In this document: piece after piece, positions 19,631-30,000 of the stretch
Layout of the letters: each line of letters starts with the position of its first letter
Position numbering within the stretch: the first letter of the stretch is position 1
Source: Arenicola marina
Lineage: Eukaryota > Annelida > Polychaeta > Arenicolidae
DNA: 64,000 bases
Assembly: GCA_964019135.1 (NCBI GenBank)
Contig: OZ025258.1
Span: forward strand, 9,257,961-9,321,960
Direction: 5' to 3'
Position numbers and translations under genes: made by a program
The notes under the pieces: model-generated
Seen by the model: the letters and a program-made list of their open reading frames with translations, nothing else
Database searches by the model: none
Told to the model about the DNA's origin: nothing

Positions 19631-22573
19631 TCAGAGATCAGCGAAGTCTACTCTCCCGCCATTCGGGTATCGCTTCTCGACAATGGCCAACAACATCTTG
19701 TCGGCCGCCTGGGCTGGACTGCACGTCACTCCCTGCGTTCGCCGCTGTCAGAGAGGGAGGGACAAGAATAGGAGATATGGTAGTAATGGCAACATGGTAA
19801 TAAATGTAGCAAGAGGTTAACATGTTAAAATATTATTAAGAGGAAATATCTATACAACGTTAATCGTTTATATGTTAAAACGATTCTATTTCATACATTT
19901 TATACTCATGTTTCCGTCGACATTATTAGCCCATTGATCCACATGCTAAGGTTACCTTGCAATATGTCGGCTTACCTTCTCCAATCTGTTGACGACATCC
20001 TGGTCTTTCTCTTTGCCGGTTACGAGGAACTCCGCCACCATCCTCGTTTCCACCGTGCCAGGACCGAAGTTAAAGGCCCACACCGAACTCTGTCAACACT
20101 CAAAGCAAGACCCAAGTTAAAGGCCTACACCGAACTCTGTCAACACTTAAAGCAAGACCCAAGTTAAAGGCCCACACCGAACTCTGTCAACAGCCAAAGC
20201 AAGACCCAAGTTAAAGGCCCACACCGAACTCTGTCAACAGCCAAAGCAAGACCCAAGTTAAAGGCCCATACCGAACTCTGTCAACAGCCAAAGCAAGACC
20301 CAAGTTAAAGGCCCATACCGAACTCTGTCAACACTCAAAGCAAGACCCAAGTTAAAGGCCTACACCGAACTCTGTCAACACTTAAAGCAAGACCCAAGTT
20401 AAAGGCCCACACCGAACTCTGTCAACAGCCAAAGCAAGACCCAAGTTAAAGGCCCACACCGAACTCTGTCAACAGCCAAAGCAAGACCCAAGTTAAAGGC
20501 CCATACCGAACTCTGTCAACAGCCAAAGCAAGACCCAAGTTAAAGGCCCATACCGAACTCTGTCAACGGCCAAAGCAAGACCCAAGTTAAAGGCCCACAC
20601 CGAACTCTGTCAACAGCCAAAGCAAGACCCAAGTTAAAGGCCCATACCAAACTCTGTCAACACTCAAAGCAAGACCCAAGTTAAAGGCCTACACCAAACT
20701 CTGTCAACAGTCAAACCAAGACTCAAGTTAAAGGCCGTCATCAAACTCTGTAAACAGCCAAAACAGGATCGAAGTTAAAGGTGCACACAAAACTCTGTCA
20801 ACAGTCAAACCAAGACTCAAGTTAAAGGCCCACACCGAACTCTGTCAACAGACAAAGCAAGACCCAAGTTAAAGGCCCACACCGAACTCTGTCAACAGCC
20901 AAAGCAAGACCCAAGTTAAAGGCCCCCATTGAACTCTGTCAACAGTCAGAACATGATCGAAGTTAAAGGTTCACACCGAACTCTGTCAACAGTCAGAACA
21001 GGATCGAAGTTAAAGGTTCATACCGACCTCTGTCGACAGACAAAGCAAGACCCAAGTTAAAGGCCCACACCGAATTCTGTCAACATTCAAAAGAAGACCC
21101 AACACATATGTAATCGTTAGGTAGTACCAACAAATAACACTCAGTTTTGGTTCTGCCCATGTCATATTATTATTATAGATATAATACAGACTTAGCACGA
21201 AGTGTACAGTGACAGCTATGTTAAAGCCGGGGCTCACATCGTCGTTGACTATGTCCCGGATGAAGGCTTCTCGCGCCGTTTTGCCCATGGCGTAGGCGAC
21301 GGTGCTTTTGACAGAACGGCGGGTGGCGACCGAAGTGAGGTTAACCAGCAACACCTGGCAATCTGGACGCTTGAAGGTCCTGACGAACCAGGCGCTCAGG
21401 GCCACCATGGACGTCACGTTCAGACGAAGGTACTTCTGTAGAACAAAAACATCTGATGTTCTGAATCAGTTACACACAGAGATATAGGGAAAACCAGCTG
21501 ATATATCTAACCAGTAAGGGGTATTGAATATTTGACTTGGGGTGAAGGCAGAGAGAGTAAAAAAACAGACAGAGTCAGAGATATATATGGAAAAGGACAG
21601 AAGGGACTAGACAGACACAGAGCGAGGGCGACCCTATCTCACCAATCAATTTCCACTGATACATGTCCCCATTATAACCAGATACTGCGATGGGCATTTG
21701 ATAAAATCATTGTGCTTCCGCCTTTTCCCTTAGACCGAGGAGCAATAAATTGCTCTGTTTCACAATTTTTGTTCTCATCAGTGGAGATTACATCGAGTTC
21801 CGTGGCTTCCTGTTCCCATGGCAGCTTGCAGAGAAGTGTGCCAGCATTATTGATCAAGACGGCTTGGCGGAAGGCCTTAGGGTCCACCGTCTCCAACACC
21901 GCGCCCGTCATCTCGTCAAAGCGGTCAATCTCGGACAGGTCACACGTGACCAGCGAGACTTGAAGAGAACGGAAAAAACACAATTAGGACTAAGCATGAT
22001 GTTTCCTTATTTTAATTGATTCATGATTGATGATGCAAATGAATGATAGAAAAAATGGCGTCCATATTACTGCCTTTGCAACCGTAACGTGCTTTTCATA
22101 TTAATGGAATCTAGATATTGAATAGACCCTCAGAATGTATGAGCTCCAACTGACATGACGCGGAGATAGATATTTACTGGATGGCCGTGTGCAAAAAGTA
22201 TTGAATGTCATCATGGTGAAGTATCTCCATCCACGCGACGACTGGGGCCGAAGTTCTCACCTGGGACATCGGACTCTTGTCTGGATCTTTTCTCTGGTGT
22301 CGATCAGATCCTGGAAGGACTCTTTTCGTCCAGTAAGGACGAGACGGGAAGTCTGAGTACATGCAAGTGGTCCTTACCTTGGACATCGGATTCTCTCTGG
22401 ATCTGTTCTCTGGTGTCGCTCAGGTCCAGGATGTCCAGAAGGACGAGACGGGAAGCCTGCGATTGTTTGTTCTTTTGGATATGTTTAGCGATTGCCACAG
22501 CGGTGGCTTGGCCGATCCCCCTGGCGGCGCCCGTGATAACTACGAGGCTCGGCACTTGGAAGGCGTTCTCCAT
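19631..22573 (-). CDS. SPR: Sepiapterin-reductase-like short-chain dehydrogenase, five exons
   Basis: Predicted enzyme of 272 aa, near the usual ~261 aa of sepiapterin reductase, which makes tetrahydrobiopterin in the cytosol using NADPH. Exons (minus): 22573-22378, 21958-21792, 21435-21208, 20089-19976, 19744-19631; all junctions GT/AG and in phase, total 819 nt with stop. Seen: TGAARGIG nucleotide-binding motif (residues 14-21), INNAG (101-105), catalytic Ser156, Tyr169 and Lys173 (YAMGK) matching the spacing of the human triad, NFGPGTVETRM corresponding to the SPR NYAPGPLDT block, and a C-terminal GGRVDFADL resembling AHVDFYDK. The ATG at 22573 gives the family's short N-terminus. The exon-3 donor (ACT/GTACAC) is the least certain boundary. 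Intron 3 is mostly a 47-bp array that includes the exon-4 acceptor. A related carbonyl/sepiapterin-type SDR remains possible. Confidence 0.85.
20043..21105 (-). repeat. 47-bp minisatellite carrying the exon-4 splice acceptor
   Basis: About 22 units of 47 bp (plus strand: CACACCGAACTCTGTCAAC, AGCCAAAGCAAGACCCAAG, TTAAAGGCC) fill intron 3 of the reductase gene. Read on the gene's strand, each unit contains TTGACAG followed by AGTTCGGTGTGGGCCTTTAA, exactly the acceptor and first bases of exon 4. The terminal unit at 20043-20089 is the real exon start, where TTGGGTCTT of the repeat becomes the coding TTCGGTCCT. The array therefore seems to have grown from the intron-exon junction. Units 5' in the gene (near 20700-21060) are more diverged. 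Confidence 0.9.
22256..22350 (-). pseudogene. Duplicated, decayed copy of the exon-1 3' end with donor site
   Basis: Within intron 1 of the reductase gene, about 95 bases repeat the last part of exon 1 and its donor region (22376-22462): blocks GACACCAGAGAA, AGATCCAGA, GTCCGATGTCC and the distal CCCGTCTCGTCCTTCTGGA-like end align. The copy carries a one-base length change relative to the real exon, so it would not read in frame, and its donor is CAG/GTGAGA. It is a local tandem duplication of an exon edge; use as an alternative exon is unlikely but not excluded. Confidence 0.7.
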
Positions 22574-22582
22574 CTCGGGTGA

Positions 22583-22611
22583 TGACGTCACGACGGGAGC
22601 TACGCCAATCA
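22583..22611 (-). promoter_or_regulatory. CRE and CCAAT motifs just upstream of the reductase start
   Basis: A perfect palindromic CRE, TGACGTCA (22583-22590), lies 10 bases before the ATG and an inverted CCAAT box (ATTGG, within 22604-22611) about 15 bases further up. No TATA box is evident. A CRE next to a CCAAT box is known in the proximal promoter of GTP cyclohydrolase I, another tetrahydrobiopterin gene, so cAMP control is a reasonable inference. The motifs may lie within the 5' UTR, since the transcription start is unknown. Confidence 0.45.
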
Positions 22612-22619
22612 ATGAAAGG

Positions 22620-22940
22620 GGATTTGAACGACCATGTCACGTGGCATGGCACACACGTGGGTTAATTATGCCAGGCAACTAAAACTATAAGCTGGATTCT
22701 GATATTCATGTTTGGTTTGATGCTTATGAAAGGAGGCCTTCGATCCAGAAAATACGACGGCATTTACCTAGTTTATTCCATAAACGACGTTGTGACCATC
22801 CGTTTCCGATATTACTAAAGCGCACGTGGAACCTCTGGCACTTACTATGCAACAGAACGCTCCCAAAATAGCAATGGCAGTGGGTTTAGGCCAATTAATT
22901 CTCTCAACCGTCCGTACAATGCAGACTCATTCTCAACCCC
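22620..22940. other. Intergenic DNA upstream of the reductase gene
   Basis: About 320 bases of unique sequence between the reductase start and a hairpin element. No further promoter motif beyond those listed was recognised. Confidence 0.5.
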
Positions 22941-22946
22941 TTACTT

Positions 22947-23046
22947 ATGGCAAGCCAAAGTGGGATTTAATAGAGTATTGGCACACATGTTCAAATATTT
23001 GAACATATGTGCAAATACTCTATTAAATTTCACGTTGGCTTGCCAT
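22947..23046. mobile_element. 100-bp near-perfect hairpin (foldback/MITE-like)
   Basis: Two ~49-base arms, from ATGGCAAGCCAAAGTGGG to its counterpart near GGCTTGCCAT, meet at CAAATATTTG with essentially no loop and only a few mismatches. Following bases (23060-23170) contain direct repeats of CTAACCCCTACCA. The structure resembles a minimal foldback element or a cruciform-forming palindrome. No target duplication was identified. Confidence 0.75.
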
Positions 23047-23502
23047 GCTTACGGCATGGGGTATTGCAGTATGACCCTAACCCCTACCAATTGTGTTGTT
23101 TGACATAGGTTATGGGCGGTATGACACTAACCCCTACCACTTGTGGGCTACGGACGGTATGAAAATCAATCATTGTTAATAGGGTCCACGACATATAGAA
23201 CTACTCCTGAAGCAATTTGAAATAAGTAATAAACTTAAAGTAAAATATTCATACAACTATACAACAAAGGTACAATTGCAATTACAAGGACACACTTGTG
23301 GCTAATTTATGCACCAAGGGCAAAAATAAAAATTACACATCGAGTTCCATTTTTGAATGTAGATTTTGCACATAAGAACACAAATCCAAAACCTTCACAA
23401 CAAACTATAAACTACACCATACCATACCATATCCCGCACCAATTATTTGCCAATGACCCAACACAATCCAACTTCTTCAATATTTCCCCCACAAGTCAAA
23501 AC

Positions 23503-26500
23503 TAATAATAATAATAATGTTTATTTCAAACTGTAGGCACCAGGCCCATGGTACAAAAATAGAAACATTTAATTTGCGACAAAGCACAACATTTTTACAA
23601 TAGAAAACCCAAAAGCCATTAGGTGAAATCTCAAGGTGAGTATGCTTCTTCATACAGTTCAATTGCACATTTAACAAATAGGGCTAGGTTATGAAGTTTT
23701 CCTTTTTCATTTGAAGACATTAAATTACAAAAATCTACAAGGTTGCAATATTGGAGGTCTTTTCTAGATATATACTTAGATCTTAACGGTAAGTAAAAAG
23801 GACATTTGACCACAATATGAAACTCATCTAGTTTTAACTGTAGACCATTTTCTTCCAGGCAGTATTTACATGTGACACCATTTGCCTCATGCTTTCTTAA
23901 CAAATACATTCCACATCGAAATTTTGACCGGGCCTGGCGAAGTCTAAATTTAGAGAGTAATATTAAATAATCTTCACACATGAGAGACCTTTTATATTCT
24001 TTATAAATTCCTGGTCTATCTGTATTACTAACATTACTACACCATTCCTGCCCTGCACAGTCAGTGCAGTCAACAACTCCTTGGCTAAATAGAGAGATAA
24101 ATAACTCAGGGCTACCCAATTGTTGAGCCAACCAGACATCACCAAAGCCATACATCAAAAGTAATTGTTTTATTTTAGATGCCCATGTAGTCCTTCCCGC
24201 TTCTGTTAGATTGTAGAGCATATTGTAAGCGTTCTTCGTTAATCTATCATCAGGCATTGTCAAAAGTTTAACCCAGCACTTGATACAACTTATGGTACAT
24301 CTAATTCTTAGGGGAAGTCTCCCACATTCTCCATAAACAGCAGCATTAACCGTACCCCATAGTACACCTAGAACATATTTACAATATTTAGTATGAACTC
24401 TTTCAATACAATCTCTAACATGATATCCCCAGATTTCTGCTCCATAAGTTAATATTGGCGTAATCTTCTTATCAAAAAGTTCAAAACACTGCTTAACATC
24501 TAAACCTCCACAACTCTTAATAATCTGTTTTATAAGCCTTATCGCTTTACCTGATTGTGCGGCGAGGGCCTTTTGGGCTTCACCCCAGACCAACCTCGAG
24601 GAGAATAAAATCCCCAGATATTTGTAATATGGCACTACTTGTAGAAGTTTTCCTTTAAAGTACCACTTTTCATTGTCTCTGAGGCGTCCACCATTCCTAA
24701 ATACCATAATCTTGCTCTTTTCGATATTAAGTTGTAGTCCCCATTTGTTACTAAAGTCTTCTAACACATTCAACAATCTCTGAAGTCGACCAACAGTATC
24801 CGTACCTTTAACAATATCATCAGCAAACATTAACTGCATTACATTGGGGAAGATTTCATTAATATATACACCCTCACAACCATTCTTCTTACATGCATAG
24901 ATCAGTTCATTCAAGTATATGTTAAAGAGAAAGGGACTTAAAATACACCCCTGTCTTGTGCCAGTATTGTTGTAAAATGACTCAGTGAGTCCTTCAGAAG
25001 TCAGGACGCTAGACATAAGTTTCGAGTACATGGATTCCAACACTTTCATTATGTTACCATGGATGCCCTCACTGTATAATCTAAACCAAAGTGGCTTATG
25101 GGGTACACTGTCAAAAGCTTTAGAAAAATCAATAAATGCACAGTAAAATCTTCCCCCTGGTTTGGACAAGTATTTTTGGATCAATGCTTGTAAGGTAAAA
25201 ATCTGGTCAATAGTACCCCGTCCTCTCCTGAATCCTGCCTGTTCCTCTGCATATTTGCCTGATTCTTCTGCCAATAAAACACATCTTTCATTCAGAATTT
25301 TAGTAAATAATTTAGCGATACTGGGCAGAAGGGAAATACCTCTATAGTTATTTGCATTGTTCACGGATCCTCCTTTATGAAGAGGGGCTATTATGGCCTC
25401 ACACCATTTGGCAGGGTAAACCTTGTACTCATGATAAAACTGAAAATCTTGACAAGGTAAGGTATGATTACTTCCTTGCTTCCGATTATCATCTCATTTA
25501 AAATGCCATCAATACCAGCTGCCTTATTATTTTGTAGACCTTCTACAGCCTTCGCTATTTCCCCAACTGATATTACATCATTCAAAATTGCTGGGACATT
25601 ATTGGTACATTTTTCACAATGGGCATGGCTATCCAGCATCTTGTCTACCTTGGTTTGAGCTTCTTGGTCGATAGCTGGTATAACACCTAGCAATTTCTCA
25701 AAATAATTTTTCCGAGTTGTTGGCGTTATAGTGTTTGAAAAAAATCCTTTTTAAATACCTTATTGCCTTCCAACAAGCTGTTTTATCTTTCATATCAGAC
25801 ATCAGTTTATCTCGTTGCTTATCTTTCCATTTTTCTTTCTTTGCACTGCATAATCTTCTTTTCATAAATAGGTATCTGTCTAGTCTTTGTTGGCTTTTAT
25901 TAACCCTAAATTCATTCAAGGCATGATTCCTGCACGTCTTTGCTAGGGATAATTCTCTGTCCCACCAGATCGGCTGCCCTCCGGCCTTGTTGTTTGGGAT
26001 GGGATTTCATGGACTCTGCAGCATATTTAAATACATCAGTGAGATGGCTCACTGCTTGTTCAATTTCTCTTTGACTAATACAAGCATCAACCATAGTCAG
26101 TTCACTTTGGACCTTATCATCTTCTAATCTGGCCTTGAAATTATCTATCTCTGAGTCTGAGTGTCTCCAATTGTATCTAACAAATTCCTTTGTAGAAACC
26201 TCAGCCTTCTCCTCTACACTAGTATTATAACACTCGATAGAAAAGCAGATAGGCATATGGTCTGATGATGCATTGGTCATAACCTCCAAATCAATATTCC
26301 ATTCATTGAACATATCTGCTGGTAACAAGACATAATCTATCAGGTAGCAGCCTGAGGGACCAATAATACAATATATGTAAAGCTGCCTTCAGGGACCGAC
26401 CATTTAAGATATGTAAATCTGACTACTTACAGAAATCAATTAATGAAAAACCAGAGATTTACTGGTCCCTCTTTATCTTGGGATTCCCTTGTGACACTGA

Positions 26501-26528
26501 AGGAATTCTCTTGATAACAATCTTGCAT
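23503..26528 (-). mobile_element. 5'-truncated non-L1 LINE (I/Jockey/CR1-like group)
   Basis: A minus-strand LINE that ends in a short (ATT)n tail at 23503-23518, as in CR1/L2/RTE-type elements rather than a poly(A) tail. Its frames give the end of an apurinic-type endonuclease, a complete reverse transcriptase and a C-terminal Cys/His segment. Its 5' end stops within the endonuclease at the border of the MITE at 26538. The downstream sequence GTTTATTTCAAA near its 3' end also occurs at the 3' end of the LINE at 54405-56848, so the two belong to related families. Exact clade not determined. Confidence 0.85.
23631..26330 (-). pseudogene. LINE ORF2: endonuclease end, reverse transcriptase, Cys/His tail (broken)
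   Basis: Four open pieces in order: 26328-25912 (endonuclease end, SDHMPICFSIE, the nuclease's terminal SDH motif), 25919-25698, 25693-25391 (NNKAAGIDGILNEM, start of the RT domain) and 25420-23631 (RT proper). RT motifs: NNYRGISLLP, AFIDFSKAFDS, GTRQGCILSPFLF and FADD. In the FADD box the active-site aspartates are kept. A CKYC..H..C pattern near the C-terminus suggests a zinc-binding tail. Upstream of 26328 a shifted frame reads LIDFCK then SDLHILNGR, an endonuclease core with an intervening stop. At least three frameshifts and a stop make it inactive. Confidence 0.85.
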
Positions 26529-26537
26529 GGGTAGATG

Positions 26538-27262
26538 TTGGCGCAAGTGCCCCCAGGCAAGCCCGCTTTCTAGGGGCACAACGGTGTCCATGCAAAGTTC
26601 TTTAGACGCCAGTCGGGAATCGACTGTAGCCTTTATCATAATGTGTGCGCATACAATCATAGTGCTTACTTATTCTATATACCTTGTTTTATCTTCTGAC
26701 ATCAAGAAAGTTTGTCAACACTAGGTTGTTTCGGTTATATTTTCGCGAAGAAATGTTGGAGCACACGACTTTTCCCGACCAACCGTCCGCCATATTTGTT
26801 TTTGGCGGATGCCAGTACTTGTGAATGCAACTTGGTTCCCCGCTCCGTTAGCATATGATTCTCCGCTAGAGGGCGTTTTCAGTCCCTCACTTTGAACTTA
26901 AAGACAACAGCAGCGCCCTCTGTCACAGGTAATTCACAGGTACAAAGTTAGGGATCCAGGCTACAAATTATTCAAATGATAGAGGGGTTCGCCAGGTGGC
27001 GCTGCATACGCATGGCGGTTGGTCGGGAAAAGACTATGCTCTAACATTTCTTCGCGAAAATATAACCGAAACAACCTAGTGTTGACACACTTTGTTGATG
27101 TCAGAAGATAGAACAAGGTATATAGAATACGTAAACACTATTATTGTACGCGCCCACATTATAATAAAAGCTACAGTCGATTCCCGACTGGCGTCTAAAG
27201 AAGTTTGCATGGACACCGTTGTGCCCCTAGAAAGCGGGCTTGCCTGGGGGCACTTGCGCCAA
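26538..27262. mobile_element. Mutator-like MITE, 725 bp, ~255-bp TIRs, 9-bp TSD
   Basis: The ends TTGGCGCAAGTGCCCCCAGG and its reverse complement open ~255-base inverted repeats (26538-26793 and about 27008-27262, roughly 90% alike). The nine bases GGGTAGATG occur directly outside both ends (26529-26537 and 27263-27271). A 9-bp target duplication with very long inverted repeats is characteristic of Mutator-like elements. The ~215-bp core has no transposase frame, so it is non-autonomous. It sits at the 5' border of the LINE at 23503-26528. Confidence 0.9.
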
Positions 27263-27271
27263 GGGTAGATG

Positions 27272-28059
27272 CTTCGTTGAGTCAAAACTAGTGGCGAAAC
27301 GTCATAAACGTGTGCACAAGTTGTTTACCTATCCCACCGACAGGGGGCGCCCTAATCCTAAACTATATCTGATTACAGAAGCGTAGTACTATGCCCCACA
27401 TCCGTGGATCTTTTAACACATCGAACAACCTTTTACTTGCCGCAAACACCCATTTAGACACTCAAGGAGAAAAAGTGTATTTTTGTGCACCCGTTGCAAC
27501 GATTACTTCGGAATGTATCTCTAAATTAGAGACTCCAATGTTACGTACCAATTTCCAGGTTCGAAAATTCGAAAAAAATTACTCACCGAGCGCTTAATCA
27601 AGCAAATACGGTACTTCGGCCTATTCAGATAATTCATCCCATTACAACTACAGGTGCGTTATGAATTCAGTGTTACTTATCACTCACCGTTAATTGAGTG
27701 ACTGCGGCTGTCTCGGCGGACAGCGGTCGTTTTCTGGCGGTGGTGGGGAGTGTCTGCTGTGTGAGTTGTCAGGTGATTCTGGCGTGCTGCACTGGGAAGC
27801 TGTATCAAAAGCTACACATGACTGATTCGGCTGGAACATCAACCTGGTAAGGTGATGCCGGTGGTGAGGCCGTTCTCCCGCCCTGGATGAGATGAGGGTC
27901 CATTGATAAGGGAGATAATGACAGTGGGAAGGTGGTTCAGTCGTGACACTGGCAACCCCCCCCCCCCCCCCATCCCCAGCACACTACCGCGAAACCGTTT
28001 AAACACCGAAAAGTGTTAGTGTGCCTCATGACGCGTTTCCTTACCACGCTTCCACCCCG
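27272..28059. other. Intergenic DNA, no gene seen
   Basis: About 790 bases of apparently unique sequence with a poly-C run near 27958. No upstream continuation of the neighbouring LINE endonuclease was recognised here in any frame. Confidence 0.5.
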
Positions 28060-28560
28060 GGGGGGGGGGGGGGCGGGTACAACATATAGTTAATATACAT
28101 ATGTGCCGCCCAAATGACCCTTTTTCGCCCTATTGTTTGCAAAATTTCAGCTCTTGACTATATATTCCAGTTAACATCGAAAGTTTTAATTTAATTAACC
28201 TCCATATACATTGTTATGACTGTCAGTATCTATTTTGGACGCCTTTTTCAACCAAAAACGTCTCTTTCAATGACCACAACATCTCGCACTATTCTCACGC
28301 TCTCCATGTGTCCTACACGGCCTGGGCAGCACACCCCCACCACTGTACTAATGGAGTGCCCCCCCACCCCGGGGGCTTCAAGACGCCATGGCGACGCTTT
28401 CGTTCCCGCCCCACAATCCTGCCACCGATGGGTCATTTCAGTATTGCTCACGTATTACTCACGCCTACCATTTACTATGACGATACATTTCCTGGGCTCT
28501 AGCATGGAATATGGTCCAGGTGATTATGCAGTGGGTACACTGTGCAATCACTGAAGTTCA
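28060..28560 (+). repeat. Dispersed repeat family R1, copy 2
   Basis: Shares ordered blocks with 58385-58860: GCCGCCCAAATGACCC, AACCTCCATATAC, GACTGTCAGT, TCTATTTT, AATGACCACA and CACACCCACCACTGTA. The two copies differ by several small insertions, so they are old. The 3' third resembles the fragment at 4738-4870. No protein, terminal repeats or target duplication were found; the class is unknown. Confidence 0.75.
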
Positions 28561-28796
28561 GTGAGTGGAATTCATCTTATATTCTTACATAATTCATCGT
28601 TTAGCAAACTACTGAACGCATCATTTGGCCCGATGCAGTGGAGTAAACACTTATGTTGAACTCAACCCTCACAGGTTAAACACCCCGGGGGTGGGGGACT
28701 ATTATACACATCTAGTGGTGGGGGGCGGGGGGTTCGCCGGTGATATTGACGGTCAAACGCCCCGACCGAGCGGATTTATGCGCTGAAAATGGGGGT

Positions 28797-28870
28797 GCTT
28801 TACCGCGGAACCCTTCCCCCCAAACCTAGCAATGTATTAAGTAAACCCCCCCCCCCCCGCCCCATGGGGT
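28797..28870 (-). repeat. Dispersed repeat family R3, copy 1
   Basis: The minus strand reads ACTTAATACATTGCTAGG, then GGTTCCGCGGTAAAGC, matching 32692-32752 on the plus strand (TGCTTAATACATTGCTGG, GGTTCCGCGATAAAGC). Both are bordered by poly-C or poly-G runs, and similarity fades into a weaker match around AAATCCGCTCG. It is an unnamed dispersed element. Confidence 0.7.
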
Positions 28871-29273
28871 TACACCTGAGAGGGTCGACACGCAGTAAAA
28901 AAACCCCCATTAAAGTGAGAGAAGGTGGGGGAGAGTATCTAAAAACACGAGTAATAACCTGTCGGGCCATGCTGGTGCTGAGTACGCTAGTTCCCCCTGG
29001 TTTGGGTTTACATCCGGGTGCTATATAGGAAGGCGACGCAGCGTGGTGGCTCTGGGGCCGGTATATCAGATGGCCGCCAGCGGACGGGCTTACGGGCTCA
29101 CGGCGCCACAGAACAGTGTTAAACCGAGGGCCAACAACACGTGACGCGCATACAGCCACGGTCACGTGGCGCCATGGTAACCATGGTAACCGCCCCCAGG
29201 GGGATTTCGGTGGAAAACGAGAGAATGCTTGGCATTTGGCATCTTTTATCACTTCGCGTTCACTTTTTATTCC

Positions 29274-30000
29274 GTGGTAAGGCTTGTTATCTGACATTGA
29301 CAGGCGTTCTGGTGTAATCACATCAAACAGCATTTGATTAGGTTTGGGGTTGTGACGGTGGGGTTGTGATGGTGAAGTTATTGGTGTGGGGCTGTGACGG
29401 TGGGGTTGTGATGGTGAAGTTATTGGTGTGGGTTTGTGACGGTGGGGTTGTGACGGTGGGGTTGTGACGGTGGGGTTGTGACGGTGGGTTGGGAAGGTGG
29501 GGTGTGTGTGGGGGGTTATGACGGTTGGTTGTGACGGTAGGGTTGTGACGGTGGGTTGGGAAGGTAGGGTTGTGACGGTGGGGTTGTGAATGTGGGGCTT
29601 GTGGTGTTGTGGGGTTGTGGCGGTGGGGTTTATGACGGTGGGGTTGTGAATGTGATGTGATGGTGGGGTTGTGTGGTAAGGCTTGTTATCTGACATTGAC
29701 AGGCGTTCTGGTGTAATCACATCAAACAGCATTTGATTAGGTTTGGGGTTGTGACGGTGGGGTTGTGATGGTGAAGTTATTGGTGTGGGGCTGTGACGGT
29801 GGGGTTGTGATGGTGAAGTTATTGGTGTGGGTTTGTGACGGTGGGGTTGTGACGGTGGGGTTGTGACGGTGGGGTTGTGACGGTGGGTTTGGAAGGTGGG
29901 GTGTGTGTGGGGGGTTATGACGGTTGGTTGTGACGGTAGGGTTGTGACGGTGGGTTGGGAAGGTAGGGTTGTGACGGTGGGGTTGTGACGGTGGGGTTTT
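29274..30000 (+). repeat. Tandem segmental duplication, ~399-bp offset
   Basis: The unique segment beginning GTGGTAAGGCTTGTTATCTG and continuing through GGCGTTCTGGTGTAATCAC and GCATTTGATTAGG is present at 29274 and again at 29673, each followed by the same series of GGTTGTGACGGTG variants. This is a direct duplication of a block of about 400 bp including part of the 14-bp array. The copies are nearly identical, so the event is recent. Confidence 0.9.

Noticed and set aside
15049-21105. CRISPR array
   Set aside because: Direct repeats of 34-47 bp are head-to-tail with no unique spacers, no cas genes, and the DNA is eukaryotic.
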